A stretch of DNA of 64,000 nt from Bosea sp. (in: a-proteobacteria) (GTDB lineage Bacteria; Pseudomonadota; Alphaproteobacteria; Rhizobiales; Beijerinckiaceae): assembly GCF_023953965.1 (NCBI RefSeq), contig NZ_JAMLIX010000002.1:1157501-1221500 (forward strand). Reading direction: 5' to 3'. The notes beneath the pieces are model-generated. The model was not told the origin of the DNA. It saw only the letters and a program-made list of their open reading frames with translations, and made no database searches. The position numbers and the translations under genes were made by a program. Below are positions 8,532-17,453 of this stretch, in pieces (position 1 is the first letter of the stretch; each line of letters begins with the position of its first letter).

Positions 8532-9233
8532 ATGAGTGCCATGGCGACCCTGTACCACTACCCGCTGTGCCCGCATTCGCGTTTCGTCCGGCTCGCGCTC
8601 AGCGAATTCGGCCTTGAGGCCGATCTGGTCGAGGAACGCGTCTGGGAGCGCCGGCGGGAATTCATCGAGCTCAACACCGCGGGCACGACGCCCGTCTTCC
8701 AGGAGCAGGGCGGGCTTGCCGTGCCCGGCGCCGGGCCGATCGCGGAATACCTCGACGAGACGCGGGGCCTGGCGCTGGGCGAGCGCCGCCTGCTGCCGGA
8801 AGGGCCGGGCGAGCGCGTCGAGGTGCGCCGGCTCATGGACTGGTTCAACATCAAGTTCCATGAGGAGATCACCGGCCCGCTCGTGCTGGAGAAGGTGATG
8901 AAGCGGTTCATGAGCCGCGACGAGGGCGGCGGCCCGCCGGAGATGAGCGCGATCCGCGCGGCGCGCGCCAATGTGCGCTATCATCTGCGCTACATCTCCT
9001 GGCTCACCGCCAAGAGGAACTGGCTCGCGGGCCCCGAGCTGAGCTATGCCGATCTGGCGGCGGCGGCGCATCTGTCCTGCGTCGACTATCTCGGCGACGT
9101 GCCCTGGGAAGAGGATGAGGCGGCCCGCGCATGGTATGCGAGGATCAAGTCGAGACCGAGCTTCCGGCCGCTTCTGAGCGACCGCGTGCCGGGCATGGCT
9201 CCGAGCGCCCATTACGACAACCTGGATTTCTGA
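8532..9233 (+). CDS. Glutathione S-transferase family protein
   Basis: Cytosolic thioredoxin-fold transferase of about 233 residues. The N-terminal domain contains YHYPLCPHSRFVRLALSE, typical of GST-like proteins with a CxxS-type or tyrosine-type first helix. The all-helical C-terminal domain has the N-capping-box-like LSYADLAAAAHL. Starts at GTG 8526, ATG 8532 and ATG 8541 are all possible, and no clear ribosome binding site decides. The 3' end overlaps the most upstream possible start of queG. The substrate is unknown. Confidence 0.85.
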   Translation: MSAMATLYHYPLCPHSRFVRLALSEFGLEADLVEERVWERRREFIELNTAGTTPVFQEQGGLAVPGAGPIAEYLDETRGLALGERRLLPEGPGERVEVRRLMDWFNIKFHEEITGPLVLEKVMKRFMSRDEGGGPPEMSAIRAARANVRYHLRYISWLTAKRNWLAGPELSYADLAAAAHLSCVDYLGDVPWEEDEAARAWYARIKSRPSFRPLLSDRVPGMAPSAHYDNLDF

Positions 9234-10369
9234 GCGGCGAGAAGCTCAAGCGCGCCGTCGCCGGGCGGGCGCTCGCCGAGGGCTTCGCCGTGATGCGCGT
9301 CGCCGCCGCCGATGCGATTCCGCAAGCGCCGGAGCGGCTCGAAGCCTGGCTCGCCGGCGGCTACCAGGGCGACATGGGCTGGATGGAGGAGCGCCGCGAC
9401 GAGCGCGCCGACCCGCGCCGGCTCTGGGGCGAGGTGCGCTGCGTCATCATGCTCGGCATGAACTATGCCGGCGAAGGCGATCCGCTCGCCATGCTGGCGC
9501 ATCCCGACAAGGCTGCGATCTCGCTCTATGCGCGCCGGCGCGATTATCACGACGTCATCAAGGGCAAGCTCAAGAGCGTCGCGGGGCTGCTCGCTGCGCG
9601 CGGCGGCGCCGACGTCAAGGTCTTCGTCGATACCGCCCCCGTGATGGAAAAGCCGCTGGCCGAGGCGGCCGGGCTCGGCTGGCAGGGCAAGCACACGGTG
9701 CTGGTCTCGCGCCAGCACGGCTCCTGGCTCCTGCTCGGCGCGATCTACACCACCGCCGACCTGCCGGCCGATACGCCTGAGCGCGACCATTGCGGCTCCT
9801 GCCGGCGCTGCCTCGATATCTGCCCGACAGACGCCTTTCCCGCGCCCTACCGGCTCGATGCGCGCCGCTGCATCTCCTATCTCACCATCGAGCATCAGGG
9901 CCATATCGACGCCGCCTTGCGGCCGGGCATCGGCAACCGCGTCTTCGGCTGCGACGACTGCCTCGCCGTCTGCCCCTGGAACAAGTTTGCGCAGGCCGCG
10001 CAGGAGACCCGGCTTTCCCTCAAGGACGATCTCGACGGGCTCGATCTCGCCAGGCTCGCCCGGCTCGACGATGCAAGCTTCCGCACGCTCTTCGCCGGCA
10101 CGCCGGTGAAGCGCACCGGGCGCGACCGCTTCCTGCGCAACGTGCTGATCGCGATCGGCAACAGCGGCCGGGCGGAGCTTGCCGGAAGCGCCCTGCCCCA
10201 TCTCGCCGATCCTTCGCCGCTGGTGCGCGCCATGGCGGTCTGGGCGCTGGGAAGGCTCGACCCAGCCGGCGCCGGCAAGCTCGCCGCCGCCGGGCTCGCA
10301 GAGGAAGCCGACCCGCAGGTGCGCGCCGAATGGCAGGCGCTCGCGACCCGGACGGAAGACACCGCATGA
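9131..10369 (+). CDS. queG: Epoxyqueuosine reductase
   Basis: Cobalamin- and iron-sulfur-dependent enzyme for the last step of queuosine synthesis on tRNA. Two 4Fe-4S motifs are present (CGSCRRCLDICP and CDDCLAVCPWN), with the QueG core (VDTAPVMEKPLAEAAGLGW) before them and a HEAT-like C-terminal tail (about 340-412). The start is problematic. Homology begins near LKRAVAGRALAEGF, right after the GST stop. The only conventional in-frame start ahead of it is ATG 9131, 103 nt inside the GST gene. A CTG at 9230 overlaps the GST stop (CTGA) and could be the true start. The gene overlaps the next one by ATGA. Confidence 0.93.
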   Translation: MVCEDQVETELPAASERPRAGHGSERPLRQPGFLSGEKLKRAVAGRALAEGFAVMRVAAADAIPQAPERLEAWLAGGYQGDMGWMEERRDERADPRRLWGEVRCVIMLGMNYAGEGDPLAMLAHPDKAAISLYARRRDYHDVIKGKLKSVAGLLAARGGADVKVFVDTAPVMEKPLAEAAGLGWQGKHTVLVSRQHGSWLLLGAIYTTADLPADTPERDHCGSCRRCLDICPTDAFPAPYRLDARRCISYLTIEHQGHIDAALRPGIGNRVFGCDDCLAVCPWNKFAQAAQETRLSLKDDLDGLDLARLARLDDASFRTLFAGTPVKRTGRDRFLRNVLIAIGNSGRAELAGSALPHLADPSPLVRAMAVWALGRLDPAGAGKLAAAGLAEEADPQVRAEWQALATRTEDTA

Positions 10370-11232
10370 ACCTCCTGATCCTCGGCCTCGGCTATGCGGC
10401 CGGCTTCTTCGCGCGCGAAGCGCTGGCCCGGGGTTGGCAGGTCACCGGCACCGTCCGCACGGCCGAAAAAGCCGCCCGCCTCGGCCGTGACGGCATCAGG
10501 ACGCTGGTCTTCGACGGCCTCACGGTGTCGCCGGCGCTCGAAAAGGCGGTGGCCGAGGCCGAAGCCGTGCTGGTCTCGGTCCAGCCGACGCAGGATGGCG
10601 ACCCGGCCCTGACCTGCCTGGGCGAGGCGCTGGCTGCGGCACCCGGGCTCACCTGGATCGGCTATCTTTCGACCATCGGCGTCTATGGCGACCAGGGCGG
10701 CGCCTGGATCGACGAATCGACGCCGCCGGTCCCGCGCAATGCCCGCACGCGCCAGCGCGTCGCGATCGAGGAAGGCTGGCTGCGGCTCGGACAGGGCAGC
10801 GGCAAGCCGGTCCAGATCTTCCGCCTGTCGGGCATCTACGGCCCCGGCCGCAACGCCATCGCCAAGCTGCGCCAAGGCAAGGCCGTGCGGCTCGTCAAGC
10901 CGGGCCAGGTGTTCAACCGCATCCATGTCGACGACATCGCCGGCGTGCTGATGGCCTCGCTCGCCCGGCCGCGCCAGGGCGCGGTCTACAACCTCACCGA
11001 CGACGAGCCAGGCCCGCCGCAGGATGTCATCGCCTTCGCGGCGGAGCTGACAGGGCTCGAACCGCCGCCGGAAATCCCGTTCGACGAAGCCGCGCTGTCG
11101 CCGATGGCGGTGGAATTCTATCGTGAGAACAAGCGCGTCTCGAACGCGCTGGTGAAGCGGGAGCTGGGCTACACCTTCCGCTATCCGAGCTATCGCGAGG
11201 CGTTGCCGGCGTTGGCGGCAGCGGGCGAATGA
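10366..11232 (+). CDS. NAD(P)-binding epimerase/reductase (extended SDR-like)
   Basis: A 288-residue protein with an N-terminal nucleotide-binding fold (MNLLILGLGYAAGFFAREAL, glycine pattern GxGxxxG) and an extended-SDR outline (YLSTIGVYGD, FRLSGIYGPGRN). The usual YxxxK pair is not evident, so it is an atypical member related to YeeZ/nucleoside-diphosphate-sugar epimerase-like proteins. It is translationally coupled to queG through an ATGA overlap at 10366-10369. The pairing suggests co-expression, but no substrate can be assigned. Confidence 0.8.
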   Translation: MNLLILGLGYAAGFFAREALARGWQVTGTVRTAEKAARLGRDGIRTLVFDGLTVSPALEKAVAEAEAVLVSVQPTQDGDPALTCLGEALAAAPGLTWIGYLSTIGVYGDQGGAWIDESTPPVPRNARTRQRVAIEEGWLRLGQGSGKPVQIFRLSGIYGPGRNAIAKLRQGKAVRLVKPGQVFNRIHVDDIAGVLMASLARPRQGAVYNLTDDEPGPPQDVIAFAAELTGLEPPPEIPFDEAALSPMAVEFYRENKRVSNALVKRELGYTFRYPSYREALPALAAAGE

Positions 11233-11238
11233 ACCGCC

Positions 11239-12198
11239 TCAGGCGGCGTGGCGGGGGGTCTCGCCGCCGTAGTAATCGCTATAGCGCTTGTCGATCGCCG
11301 AGACGGGCAGCACGACGAGGACGTCGGTCGTGCCGAACCGGTGGTCGATGACGGCGCCGGTGCCGAAGCGGGCGCCGATCCTGAGATAGCCCTTGATCAG
11401 CGGCGGCATCTGCTTGAGGGCGAGCTTGGCATCGACCATCTCCGCCGGCAGGCGGTCCATATCGACGCAATGGCGGGCATGGGCGGTCGCGCGCCAAGCC
11501 CCCTCGGAGCGGGCGTGATGGTGCAGGAAGCTGAGCGGCAGCGCCAGCGCATCGGGATCGGTGCCGTCGAAGGAGGCACAGCCGAACATCGCCTCGATGC
11601 GGTGATGCTGCAGATAGGCCCAGATGCCCGACCAGAGCAGCTCGACCGTGCGCTTGTTGCGATAGGGCTTCAGCACGCAGGAGCGGCCGAGCTCGAGGAA
11701 ACGGCGGCCGGGATGGCGCGCGAGCAGCGGGCCGAGATCGAATTCGCCCTGGCTGTAGAAGCCGCCGAGGCGCTGGGCCGCGCCCTGCCGCATCAGCCGA
11801 TAGGTGCCGACGACCTTCGGCCTGATGCCGCCGAAGCGGCCGCGCGCGGCGTGATCGATGACGAGGAGATGGTCGCAGGCCTTGTCGAAGCGATCGGCGT
11901 CGCGGCGGAACAGGCGCGAGACGACATCGGGCCGGGCCGACATCTCCTGATAGAAGACGCGGTAGCGCAGCCGCTGCGCCTGCCAGATCTCGCGCGGCGT
12001 GCGGGCGAGACGAACCTCGAGCGCGCCGATCCGGTCGAGCGTGCCCGACAGCGCCGCCGCCTCGTCGGCCCCGGCAGCAGGCCGGCGCAAGATCGCGCCG
12101 CCTCTGATCATAAGCGACGGAGCAAAGCGCGAGAACCGCTTGCCGGCCGGCGACCCGGCCGGCGGGGCGTGCTTGGTTCCGGAAAGCTGCAGTGCCAT
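11239..12198 (-). CDS. olsB: OlsB-like acyl-ACP N-acyltransferase (hemolysin-like GNAT)
   Basis: A 319-residue protein of the OlsB/hemolysin-like acyltransferase family. OlsB transfers a 3-hydroxyacyl chain from acyl-ACP to ornithine, the first step of ornithine-lipid synthesis. Visible family blocks are QRLRYRVFYQEM (about 75-86), DHLLVID, VVGTYRLMR, FDLGPLL, LELGRSCVLKPYRNKRT and GLL-type tail residues IKGYLRIGARFGTGAV. The Ala/Arg-rich first 50 residues are outside the family core. It is convergent with the preceding gene, with six nt between stops. OlsA is not nearby, so the ornithine-lipid role is an inference from family. Confidence 0.82.
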   Translation of the reverse strand: MALQLSGTKHAPPAGSPAGKRFSRFAPSLMIRGGAILRRPAAGADEAAALSGTLDRIGALEVRLARTPREIWQAQRLRYRVFYQEMSARPDVVSRLFRRDADRFDKACDHLLVIDHAARGRFGGIRPKVVGTYRLMRQGAAQRLGGFYSQGEFDLGPLLARHPGRRFLELGRSCVLKPYRNKRTVELLWSGIWAYLQHHRIEAMFGCASFDGTDPDALALPLSFLHHHARSEGAWRATAHARHCVDMDRLPAEMVDAKLALKQMPPLIKGYLRIGARFGTGAVIDHRFGTTDVLVVLPVSAIDKRYSDYYGGETPRHAA

Positions 12199-12291
12199 CG
12201 CTTCCTCATCCCCGCCAGGACCGGCATGGGCAGGTTTGCTCCCTTGGTCTTACGACTTAGCGACGAAACTGCGTCGAAGCGATGACGGCCG

Positions 12292-14373
12292 TCAAGCCGA
12301 CAGGCTGTCGGCGGGGCCCAGTGACAGGCGCGTGAGCCAGCGCAGCAGCGCCGCGCGCTCCAGCGGCTTGGCGAGGCACCCGTCCATCCCGGCCGCCGCC
12401 GCGGCGGCCCGGTCGGCGGCGGCGGCATTGGCGGTGACGGCGAGGAGCGGCAGCGGGACGGCGCGGCCGAGCCGCTTCTCCAGCGCGCGGATGGCGCGGG
12501 CGCAGTCGAGGCCCGTCATCGCCGGCATGCGGACATCGAGCAGCGCGAGCGCCAGCGGCTGAGCCGTGCCGGCGAAGGCGTCCTCGACCCGTTCCAGCGC
12601 CTCGCGCCCGTCGCGCGCCAGCACCGCCGTGCAGCCGAAACGCTCCAGCGTGCGCGTCGCGAGCAGGGCGTTGATCTCGTTGTCCTCCGCGACCAGCACC
12701 GTCATGCCCGCCCCGAGCGGAGGCGGCAGGGCCGGCGCCATGGCCCTGCCGGCCTTTGGCGCAGCCTGCGGGACCCCGCTCTCCAGCCGCTCGTAGAGCG
12801 AGCGCGCCCTGACCGGCTTGATCAGGAAGCCGGTGAAGCCTGCCTCCTGGGCCGAGCCGAATGCCCGGCGCGCCTGGGGCGAGAGCAGGATCAGGCAATC
12901 GCGGATGCCGGCCGCCGCCGCGACCGCCGCAAGCTCCCGCGCCGGCCGATCGCCGAGCGCATGGTCGATCAGCACCGCCGTGGCGCGAGCAGCCCCTGCG
13001 AGCCCGGCTCGCGCCGCCTCGGCCGTGCCGGCGACGGTGACCGAGGCACCCGTCGCCCGGATCGTCTGCGCCAGGAAGCGCGCCGCGAAAGGCGCAGGCG
13101 AGACCAGCAGGACATGGTGATGCGGCCAGTGCGGGATCCGCGGCACGGGAGCGTCGCGTGCCGGCACGAGCGGCAGCGTGACACGGAAGGTCGCGCCCTC
13201 GCCCGGCCGGCTCTCGGCCCGCGCCTCGCCGCGCATCAGCCGGGCGAGGCGGCGCACGATCGCGAGCCCGAGGCCGGTACCGGCCTGGCCGGAGCCGTGA
13301 TCGAGCTGCTCGAACTCGCCGAAGACGGCTTCCAGCCGGTCGGGCGGGATGCCCGGCCCGGTATCGGCGACGGTGATCTCCAGATGCGCGCCGGCCCGGG
13401 CGAGGCTCAGGCCCACCCCGCCGGCCTCGGTGAACTTCACCGCGTTGCCGACGAGGTTCAAAAGGATCTGGCGCAGCCGGTCGCGGTCGCCGACGAGGCG
13501 CGCCGGCAGATCGGGCGCGATATGGGCCGCGAGCTCGATCCCCTTCGCCTGCGCGCGCGGCGCCATCAGCTCCGCGACCGTCTCGACGAGCTGGACCGGG
13601 TCGTAAGGCGCCTCGTTGAGCTCCAGCCTGCCGGCCTCGACCTTGGCGAAATCGAGGATGTCGTCGACCAGCGCCAGCAGCGCCTCGCCGGAGGTGCGCA
13701 GCGCCGCGACATAGGTCGCCTGCTCCGCGTCGGGGCCGGTATCGGTCAGGAGGTCGGCCATGCCGAGGATGCCGTTGAGCGGCGTGCGGAACTCGTGGCT
13801 GACGGTCGCCAGGAAGCGCGACTTGGCCTCGTTGGCGGCCTCGGCCCGTGCGCGTGCCTCGACCAGCGCATCCTCGCCGGCGATGCGCGCCGTGATGTCG
13901 CGGCCGACGCGCTGGATCAGCGTGCGCCCGTCGGACCCGCGCACGGCCGTCTCGATCCAGGCGATCCAGCGCTCGCCCGCATGGGTGGCGAGGCATTCGT
14001 CGAAGCTGCGCGCGCCGCCCTCCAGCCGCGCGAGCGGCCGGCTGGCGAGCTGCGGCAGCAGCATCTCGCTGCCGACGAGATCCTGCTCGGTTGCGCCGAA
14101 CAGCGCCGCATAGGCGCGGTTGGCATAGACGATCTTGAGGCCGTCGCGCCTGACGATCAGGTCGCCCTGCGCCTCGATCAGGCTGCGATAGCGTTCCTCG
14201 CTGTCGGCGAGGTTCCAGAGGCGGTCGTTGAGCGCCTCGACCTCATGGGCGAGCCCGGCGACCTGCCGGCTAAGCGCGCCGCGCTGGCGCATGAGCCAGA
14301 TAAGCCCCCCCGCCGCCGGGAGAAGCAGCAGCGCAGGAGCAAGGGCAAGCCATGACCAGATCGAGGAAGCCAT
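12292..14373 (-). CDS. Membrane hybrid sensor histidine kinase
   Basis: A 693-residue two-component sensor. One N-terminal membrane helix (about 5-27) and a coiled segment (30-60) lead to a PAS domain (about 60-165). HisKA follows with the phospho-acceptor His193 in SHEFRTPLN, then HATPase_c with N-box Asn310, G1 DTGPGIP (337-343) and G2 GTGLGL (365-370). Two receiver-like domains end the protein. The first (about 420-530) lacks the N-terminal acidic pair (VSPAPFA) but keeps a possible Asp470. The second (about 556-685) is complete, with EDN at 563-565 and Asp613 in LLDVRMP. There is no paired response regulator next door. The signal is unknown. Confidence 0.92.
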   Translation of the reverse strand: MASSIWSWLALAPALLLLPAAGGLIWLMRQRGALSRQVAGLAHEVEALNDRLWNLADSEERYRSLIEAQGDLIVRRDGLKIVYANRAYAALFGATEQDLVGSEMLLPQLASRPLARLEGGARSFDECLATHAGERWIAWIETAVRGSDGRTLIQRVGRDITARIAGEDALVEARARAEAANEAKSRFLATVSHEFRTPLNGILGMADLLTDTGPDAEQATYVAALRTSGEALLALVDDILDFAKVEAGRLELNEAPYDPVQLVETVAELMAPRAQAKGIELAAHIAPDLPARLVGDRDRLRQILLNLVGNAVKFTEAGGVGLSLARAGAHLEITVADTGPGIPPDRLEAVFGEFEQLDHGSGQAGTGLGLAIVRRLARLMRGEARAESRPGEGATFRVTLPLVPARDAPVPRIPHWPHHHVLLVSPAPFAARFLAQTIRATGASVTVAGTAEAARAGLAGAARATAVLIDHALGDRPARELAAVAAAAGIRDCLILLSPQARRAFGSAQEAGFTGFLIKPVRARSLYERLESGVPQAAPKAGRAMAPALPPPLGAGMTVLVAEDNEINALLATRTLERFGCTAVLARDGREALERVEDAFAGTAQPLALALLDVRMPAMTGLDCARAIRALEKRLGRAVPLPLLAVTANAAAADRAAAAAAGMDGCLAKPLERAALLRWLTRLSLGPADSLSA

Positions 14374-14466
14374 GACCTCCGATCTACGCGGCCCCCCTTG
14401 AGAAAGGCGCCTGTGAATAGGGCAAATACGACCGGTTCGAGGTGAGGATCGGTTAACCTTCGCGCC

Positions 14467-16005
14467 TCAGGCGGCCGCGACGAGATCCTCCCCCCGTGCC
14501 CGGTAGGACAGGGCCTCCGCCAGATGGTGCCGGCCGACCGTCTCCTCCGCGTCGAGGTCGGCGAGCGTGCGGGCGACCTTCAGCACGCGGTGATAGGCGC
14601 GCGCCGTCAGCCGTAGCGCCTCCGCCGCGTCGCGCAGCAGGGAAAGCCCGGCCTTGTCCGGCCGCGCGATCTCCTCGATAACGGATACCGGGCAGGCGGC
14701 GTTGGTCATGACCCCGTCGAAGCCGAGGCGCTCGAAGCGCTCCGCCTGGATCGTACGCGCCATCGCGACGCGCGCGGCCACCGCCGCCGAGCTTTCGCCC
14801 GCGGCGGGGCGGATCAGATCCACCGCCGTCACCGCCGGCACATCGATCGCGATGTCGATCCGGTCGAGCAGCGGGCCGGAGACGCGCGCCTGATACTGCG
14901 CCATGCAGCGTTCGTTCGGCTGGCGGCGGCAGGCGAAGCCGGGCTCGGTCGCCCGGCCGCAGCGGCAGGGATTCATCGCGGCGACGAGCTGGAAGCGCGC
15001 CGGATAGACGACGCGGTTGTTGGCGCGCGAGATCAGCACCTCGCCGGTCTCGATCGGCTGGCGCAGCGCATCGAGCGCCTGCGGCTGGAATTCCGGCAAC
15101 TCGTCGAGGAAGAGCACGCCGTGATGCGCCAGCGACACCTCGCCCGGCCGCGCCTGCACCCCGCCCCCGACCAGCGCCGCCATCGAGGCCGAATGATGCG
15201 GGGCCCGGAACGGGCGCCGGTCGGTCAGCGCGCCCTCGGCGAGCCGGCCGGCGACGGACATCACCATCGAGACCTCGAGCAGCTCGCGCGGCGAAAGCGG
15301 CGGCAGGATCGAGGGCAGCCGGCTCGCCAGCATCGACTTGCCGGCCCCGGGCGGCCCGTTCATCAGGAGATTGTGCCCGCCCGCCGCCGCGATCTCGAGC
15401 ACGCGCCGCGCGCTTTCCTGGCCCTTGACGTCGGCGAGGTCCGGCAGCGGGCCGGCCTCGCGCGCCACCGCCGGCTCCGGCCGGGCCATCACCTGGGTTC
15501 CCTTGAAATGGTTGGCGAGCTGGATCAGCGAGCGCGGCGCCAGGATGTCGATATCCGCCGCGGCCCAGGCCGCCTCCGGGCCCGACGCCGCCGGGCAGAT
15601 CAGCCCCTGCCCCCTGGCATAGGCCGCGATCGCCGCCGGCAGCACGCCCGCGACCGGCGCGATCGAGCCGTCGAGCGCCAATTCGCCGAGGACCGCATAA
15701 CCGGCGAGCGCATCGGGAGGGATCGCCCCGATCGCGGCCATCACGGCGAGCGCGATCGGCAAATCGTAATGGCTGCCTTCCTTGGGCAGGTCCGCCGGCG
15801 CCAGGTTGACGGTGACGCGCTTGGCCGGCAGAGCAAGCCCCGAGGCAAGGAGCGCGGCCCGGACCCGCTCGCGGCTTTCCGCGACAGCCTTGTCCGGCAG
15901 CCCGACCAGAACGAAAGCGACGCCGCCCGCCGCGATCTGGACCTGAACGTCGACGGCGCGGGCCTCGATGCCCTCGAACGCCACCGTCGCGACTCGCGCC
16001 ACCAT
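14467..16005 (-). CDS. comM: YifB/ComM family Mg-chelatase-like AAA+ ATPase
   Basis: A 512-residue AAA+ protein. ComM is a helicase that promotes branch migration during integration of transforming DNA, and YifB is the same family in non-competent bacteria. The N-terminal ChlI domain (about 20-170) includes VNLAPADLPKEGSHYDLPIA. The ATPase core has Walker A GPPGAGKSML (about 216-225) and Walker B LFLDELPEF (about 300). A cysteine-bearing MNPCRCG loop and a C-terminal Mg-chelatase helical domain follow. The family symbol is used, and competence is not implied. Confidence 0.93.
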   Translation of the reverse strand: MVARVATVAFEGIEARAVDVQVQIAAGGVAFVLVGLPDKAVAESRERVRAALLASGLALPAKRVTVNLAPADLPKEGSHYDLPIALAVMAAIGAIPPDALAGYAVLGELALDGSIAPVAGVLPAAIAAYARGQGLICPAASGPEAAWAAADIDILAPRSLIQLANHFKGTQVMARPEPAVAREAGPLPDLADVKGQESARRVLEIAAAGGHNLLMNGPPGAGKSMLASRLPSILPPLSPRELLEVSMVMSVAGRLAEGALTDRRPFRAPHHSASMAALVGGGVQARPGEVSLAHHGVLFLDELPEFQPQALDALRQPIETGEVLISRANNRVVYPARFQLVAAMNPCRCGRATEPGFACRRQPNERCMAQYQARVSGPLLDRIDIAIDVPAVTAVDLIRPAAGESSAAVAARVAMARTIQAERFERLGFDGVMTNAACPVSVIEEIARPDKAGLSLLRDAAEALRLTARAYHRVLKVARTLADLDAEETVGRHHLAEALSYRARGEDLVAAA

Positions 16006-16116
16006 CTTGCGCCCCGCTCCCCTACCGCAGCGGAAGGCTAGCGGAGCTTCAGCGGCAACGCAAGAACATACCGGGAACCGGACGGCGGCTGGAAGGAGAT
16101 GTGCCTCCCCCCGCCT

Positions 16117-16773
16117 TCACGCCTCGACGGAGAGCCCGATCTGGCAGGCGACGCCGGTGCCGCCCAGCCCGCAATAGCCGGCCGGGTTCCTGGCCAGATA
16201 TTGCTGGTGATAATCCTCGGCGAAGTAGAAGGTCGGCGCCGGGCGGATCTCGGTGGTGACCGGGCCGTAGCCGCCGGCGGCGAGCGCCTGGGCGTAAGCC
16301 GCGCGCGAGCGCTCGGCCGCCTCCTGCTGCTGCGCGTCGTAGGTGTAGATCGCCGAGCGGTATTGCGTGCCGACGTCGCCGCCCTGCCGCATGCCCTGGG
16401 TCGGATCGTGGTTCTCCCAGAAGATCTTCAGGAGGTCCTCATAGGCGATTTTGGCGGGGTCGAAGACGACGAGGACCACTTCGGTGTGCCCGGTCAGCCC
16501 GCTGCAGACCTCCTCATAGGTCGGGTTTTGCGTCGTGCCGCCGGCATAGCCCGAAGCCGTCACCCAGATGCCCTCGCCGCTCTGCCAGAACTTGCGCTCG
16601 GCGCCCCAGAAGCAGCCGAGGCCGAACAGGGCCTTCTGCATTCCCGCCGGATAGGGGCCGGCCAGGCTGCGCCCGTTGACGACATGGCTCTCGGCGGTAG
16701 GAATTGCCGCGGCGCGGCCGGGCAGGATCTCGGCCGGGGACGGCATCTCGGTCTTCTTGCGCAGGGAGAACAT
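16117..16773 (-). CDS. msrA: Peptide methionine sulfoxide reductase A
   Basis: Cytosolic repair enzyme that reduces methionine-S-sulfoxide. The catalytic GCFWG motif has Cys54, preceded by an N-terminal extension of about 45 residues typical of long MsrA proteins. Resolving cysteines are likely in the tail (YCGLGGTGVAC). GDVGTQYRS and FYFAEDYHQQYLA are the conserved substrate and C-terminal blocks. Its GAG-rich upstream region and separate position suggest a single-gene unit. Together with the orphan msrQ it is the second methionine-sulfoxide gene in the window. Confidence 0.96.
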   Translation of the reverse strand: MFSLRKKTEMPSPAEILPGRAAAIPTAESHVVNGRSLAGPYPAGMQKALFGLGCFWGAERKFWQSGEGIWVTASGYAGGTTQNPTYEEVCSGLTGHTEVVLVVFDPAKIAYEDLLKIFWENHDPTQGMRQGGDVGTQYRSAIYTYDAQQQEAAERSRAAYAQALAAGGYGPVTTEIRPAPTFYFAEDYHQQYLARNPAGYCGLGGTGVACQIGLSVEA

Positions 16774-16857
16774 GGTTCGCTCCGTTCGGTTCGGGCTCAG
16801 CGGTCAATGTAGGCTCGCGCGGCGCGTTCGCACAGGGTTCCCGGCGCAGGGGCGCGA

Positions 16858-17178
16858 TCACCGACGCGTGACGATGCCGATCGCTTCCGGCGGGCGCCGG
16901 CCGAGCCAGAGCAGCCCGAAACCGAAGAGCAACGCCACGCCCGCGGCCGGCGCCTTCAGCAGCGTCAGCAGCAGCGGGTCCCAGAGCCAGGGATGGATGT
17001 TGCGCTCGATCGCCGGCTGGACGAGCTGGAAGCGCTCCTGCATGACGGCCTGCAGCACGTCGCCGAGCGGCGTGAAGCGAAGCACCGAATCGGCGATCGA
17101 GCGGGCGCCGTCGATCACGAGCGCGACGAAGCCCGCCGCGACGAAGAGATAACCGGTCAACCGGAGCAAAAACCTCAC
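16858..17178 (-). CDS. Small two-helix inner-membrane protein
   Basis: Predicted 106-residue membrane protein with hydrophobic helices at about 3-24 (LLRLTGYLFVAAGFVALVI) and about 75-97 (LLLTLLKAPAAGVALLFGFG). The loop between them carries QLVQPAIERNIHPWLWDPLL. No enzyme motif is visible. I recognise this as a conserved hypothetical type in Hyphomicrobiales but cannot name a function. The GTG start at 17178 follows a G-rich stretch. An ATG at 17208 would add ten residues with two cysteines. Confidence 0.6.
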   Translation of the reverse strand: MRFLLRLTGYLFVAAGFVALVIDGARSIADSVLRFTPLGDVLQAVMQERFQLVQPAIERNIHPWLWDPLLLTLLKAPAAGVALLFGFGLLWLGRRPPEAIGIVTRR

Positions 17179-17340
17179 CGTCCGCCCCCCGCAGCAATCC
17201 CCGCACATCGGCGCGGGCGACCAGATGTGCCCATGCCGGGCGCTGAGCGCAACCGATCGCTCGCGATTTGGCGCGATTGTGCAAAAGGCGCGATCACGGC
17301 CCTTGAAAGATGGCGGGCCGGCGGTCATAAGCAGCGCGCC

Positions 17341-17430
17341 GGACAGGTGGCCGAGTGGTTGAAGGCGCACGCCTGGAAAGTGTGTATACGGGAAACCGTA
17401 TCGCGGGTTCGAATCCCGCCCTGTCCGCCA
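17341..17430 (+). tRNA. tRNA-Ser (GGA)
   Basis: A 90-nt class II tRNA with a long variable arm. The acceptor stem GGACAGG (17341-17347) pairs with CCTGTCC, followed by discriminator G and encoded CCA (to 17430). The anticodon stem CACGC/GTGTG encloses loop CTGGAAA with anticodon GGA at 17375-17377, reading UCC and UCU. The T-arm has GGGTTCGAATCCC. Confidence 0.97.
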
Positions 17431-17453
17431 TTTCGGGAAGCCCTCCACGGCGA

